From Bolinopsis microptera (taxonomy: Eukaryota; Ctenophora; Tentaculata; Lobata; Bolinopsidae), in assembly GCF_026151205.1 (NCBI RefSeq), contig NC_087079.1:5862169-5926168 (forward strand): a stretch of DNA of 64,000 nucleotides. The letters are read 5' to 3'. A model generated the notes under the pieces. It was given only the letters and a program-made list of their open reading frames with translations. It was not told the DNA's origin and made no database searches. Shown here piece after piece: positions 61,664 to 64,000 of this stretch. How positions within the stretch are numbered: position 1 is the stretch's first letter; the number at the start of each line of letters is the position of its first letter. The translations under genes and the position numbers were made by a program.

Positions 61664-63595
61664 TTAGCCTACGTCAACATCGTCTTCCTGATCTGGACCA
61701 CTGTCTTTCGACAACACCCCGACATCACTCCCCCTCTCATAACTACTGCTAAAAACAAAGATACTACTCGACAAAGATTTGTGCTTTCTATCACGAAACT
61801 TCTTGCCAGCTCCGGAAGCAAAATGAAAACTACTGATATGCGATCTCAACTTGGAGACCGTGTCACTTTTAAAGGAGCAGAGAGGGCATTTAACTATAGT
61901 GTTGGTTGGGTTCTCGTCCTGATAGGTAATCACATGGTGATCCTCAGCCAGGTGTTTGGAGAAATTGAGGTTGGAGCTGCAGGAGAAGTTACAAGAGTTT
62001 GATAGGATGCACTGGAAGAAACTTGTATCCTTGGAATCAGGTTCTACCAGCTTGATGTGGGCGCTTTTAGCATGCCTCTCAAAACAGGTTCCTGATGGGA
62101 AGGACTTGAGACAAACATCACAGGTCCTACACAAACACGGTATATCGTGTTCAGGTACCTTGGTTTTCTTGCAGGAGATACACTTTATACCCACCACCTT
62201 GTGAACTGTCTTCATGTGTTTTATTATATTCATCTGAAGTTTGGGTGAGGTCCAGTTCTTCATTTTCTTGTTTAGAGCTACCCTGCAAAGTGGGCAGGTT
62301 GTGATGTCTCTAATGGCTTGCATGGACAGGTCTTTAGACTCGTACAGTTGTTTGTAGCTGATGATTTGGTTAACAAGTAGGAGTGGAGTTGGCTGAAAAT
62401 GTTCCCGTAAATTTACTAAAGGCTCCTCGGTAACTTCCTTTAGCTTTTTAGTGTTATTATCCAAGATTACAACAATCGAAGTATCGCTGGGAGCTGGTGT
62501 TGTCAATTTAGTTTTCTTCAAGGTAACGGGCTCGAGTATGAAGTGAGCAGGCTGGATACTTTCCACCTTTTGGTGAAAATCCGAGTTTGGTGTAGAAGAT
62601 GTTTCGAGGTTCGACGTTAATGGTGTTTCAAGGTTCGACTTTAGACTTGATATTGAGGATGCTTCAATGATCGATTTGAGATTTGATGTTGAGGGTGCTT
62701 CAAGGTTCGACCCCAGGTTTGATGTTGAGGGTGATTCAGGGTTTGATTCGATAGTGGGCTCTAATTCTTTAAAGAAACTGTTGACCGAGGACAGGCTGAA
62801 TGCCTTCGGCTGGGTTGGTTCAACAAGTTTAGTTCCGTGTTCTGCAGAGTGTTTACTGTCGCGATTAGGGGAATATAAATTATCTGAGAGACTCACAACT
62901 GAGCTGACCTGTATCCGAGACACTGAGGATTGTCCTGCCACAGGAGCTGAAGAAGAGGACTCGAGCGACCGAGTCATAGGGTCAACTACCTCACTCGGAG
63001 GATTGAGAGAAGTTTCCTTGTTCCAGTGCCAGTGTTCTTGTTGTCCAGCAAGGCTAACAATTGAAGTCAGCTTCAGATCCACTGTCCGGAGTGAATCACT
63101 CGGATCACTGCATCCTATCTGACAAGTTCTTTGTGACTCCAGCTGCTTCCTCATTGCTGGTGTGACACGTTCAGGGATCAGAGCGCAGTCTCGACCACTA
63201 TCATCATCTGACAAGACGATGAGCTCTGAACGAGGTAAGGAATATGGGGGAGAGGGTGCGGGGACATGGTGAGGTGAAGGTTGAGAAGTGAAGGGGGTGA
63301 GGGAGGCCGAGGGCGGGTTAGAGAAAGGGGAGATGGAATGCGAGGGAGAGAAATGTGTGTAGGAGTGTAGCTGAGGGTAAGGGGCCATGGAATGTGGAGG
63401 AGTGAAGGGGCTGAGAAGGGGTGAAACTGGGATGTGTGGCGGGTACTGTAAGAAGGAGGGATTATTTAAGAGGGAGAGTGGTGGAGTGAAGGGGTTGAGG
63501 AAGGGTGGAGGTAAGAAGGAGCTGAGTGATACCAATGGTGGGTGAGGGGTAACAGTGACGTTAGGTGGTGAAAATGGTAGGATGGGAAGTTCCAT
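61664..63595 (-). CDS. C2H2 zinc-finger protein with proline-rich N-terminus and SIM-type motifs
   Basis: 643 residues from the first ATG (MELPILPFSPPN). Residues 5-120 are proline/serine-rich. ELIVLSDDDS (about 124-133) fits a SUMO-interacting motif, and IVVILDNN (about 374-381) is a weaker one. About 283-340 holds a 12-13 residue Ser/Thr/Asn repeat (STSNLGSNLEAP and variants). Four C2H2-type fingers follow: CPLC...H-x4-H with a long loop (434-465), CDVC-x12-H-x4-H (492-513), C-x5-C-x12-H-x4-H (529-553) and CPLC-x12-H-x4-H (570-591). The tail is acidic. A nuclear DNA- or chromatin-binding role is inferred. An acceptor (ctctttccag|atg) lies just upstream and the frame stays open to it, so an earlier exon may add residues. 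I do not recognise an orthologue. Confidence 0.85.
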   Translation of the reverse strand: MELPILPFSPPNVTVTPHPPLVSLSSFLPPPFLNPFTPPLSLLNNPSFLQYPPHIPVSPLLSPFTPPHSMAPYPQLHSYTHFSPSHSISPFSNPPSASLTPFTSQPSPHHVPAPSPPYSLPRSELIVLSDDDSGRDCALIPERVTPAMRKQLESQRTCQIGCSDPSDSLRTVDLKLTSIVSLAGQQEHWHWNKETSLNPPSEVVDPMTRSLESSSSAPVAGQSSVSRIQVSSVVSLSDNLYSPNRDSKHSAEHGTKLVEPTQPKAFSLSSVNSFFKELEPTIESNPESPSTSNLGSNLEAPSTSNLKSIIEASSISSLKSNLETPLTSNLETSSTPNSDFHQKVESIQPAHFILEPVTLKKTKLTTPAPSDTSIVVILDNNTKKLKEVTEEPLVNLREHFQPTPLLLVNQIISYKQLYESKDLSMQAIRDITTCPLCRVALNKKMKNWTSPKLQMNIIKHMKTVHKVVGIKCISCKKTKVPEHDIPCLCRTCDVCLKSFPSGTCFERHAKSAHIKLVEPDSKDTSFFQCILSNSCNFSCSSNLNFSKHLAEDHHVITYQDENPTNTIVKCPLCSFKSDTVSKLRSHISSFHFASGAGKKFRDRKHKSLSSSIFVFSSSYERGSDVGVLSKDSGPDQEDDVDVG

Positions 63596-63623
63596 GATTA
63601 TCAAAGCGTCGAGCTCATTACAT

Positions 63624-64000
63624 CTGGAAAGAGGAGGTGTTGCTCTACTTCATAATCCTGGGTGTGCGTTAGTTTCAGTAAATTAACAATTTCAAACATT
63701 CAGATAGTACAGATAAAAACCGAGGCAAGTCACAGAAAGCAACAACGAGGAAAATAGGCAGAAAACAAGACTAGCAAATAAGACTCAAACTAACAATTAT
63801 TGAGCAACATTGAAAGTTGAGGGATCGTTTCAGAAACCCAGAGTAGATTTGAAGATAATTACCAATGTTGGTGGCACTTCCTGGCTCCCATTACAGCGGA
63901 TCAACATTAAACATCAAGGTGCCAGCTCTAACGCCATACCTCATAGCAAAAGGCACTTTTGTATCGACACAGACAATGTAACATGAGCATAATTTTAGAT
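63624..64000. other. Upstream flank or 5' intron of the zinc-finger gene
   Basis: No exon I can confirm. A short ATG-to-donor candidate near 63862-63890 would put a stop in frame at the junction, so it could only be untranslated. Confidence 0.4.

Overview
The window is animal nuclear DNA. It carries intron-split housekeeping genes with canonical GT-AG junctions (pyruvate dehydrogenase E1-beta, eIF3 subunit m, one exon resembling RMC1), non-LTR and LTR retroelements, MITE-type DNA elements and many minisatellites. It is AT-rich with mostly short introns and no operons. The protein sequences are too diverged from those I know well to name a species; a marine invertebrate, possibly a non-bilaterian, is my guess only. 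Every host gene I can identify is on the minus strand.

Region by region. 1-11200 and about 12720-14880 are full of inflated homopolymers and A/C/G/T run blocks that look like unpolished long-read sequence. No gene can be trusted there, although several tandem arrays show through. 11660-13750 is a 143-bp tandem array that starts clean and turns noisy. 14881-15318 holds one exon resembling the N-terminus of RMC1, whose splice donor has been copied into a 35-bp tandem array. 16284-22988 is a complete eight-exon PDHB gene with a 5'-truncated LINE in intron 3. 23397-26301 is a two-exon gene for a NERD-type nuclease fused to an SF1 helicase. 26600-32500 is mobile-element territory: two related retroelement fragments, a 1160-bp element with perfect 36-bp inverted repeats, a 66-bp palindrome, a hairpin cluster and a 419-bp MITE with its target duplication.

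32982-36697 is a two-exon gene for a BTB-domain protein. Its last exon carries an exact match to the actin capping-protein-interaction (CPI) consensus and ends in a class I PDZ ligand. Reading through the intron gives a form lacking both. 39200-42050 is a cluster of four minisatellites. 42485-50238 is an LTR retroelement with two 992-bp LTRs that look identical and a decayed, pol-less interior. 50292-50945 is a 12-bp minisatellite that starts 54 bp beyond it. 56888-60196 is a three-exon eIF3m gene, and 61664-63595 encodes a four-finger C2H2 protein with SUMO-interacting-type motifs.

The host genes do not form a pathway. They cover mitochondrial carbon metabolism, translation initiation, endolysosomal Rab7 activation (one exon), a probable actin or membrane scaffold, a nucleic-acid-processing enzyme and a nuclear zinc-finger protein. 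The most novel items are the BTB-CPI-PDZ-ligand protein with its intron-retention switch, the array of nine tandem splice donors at the RMC1-like exon, and the nuclease-helicase fusion.
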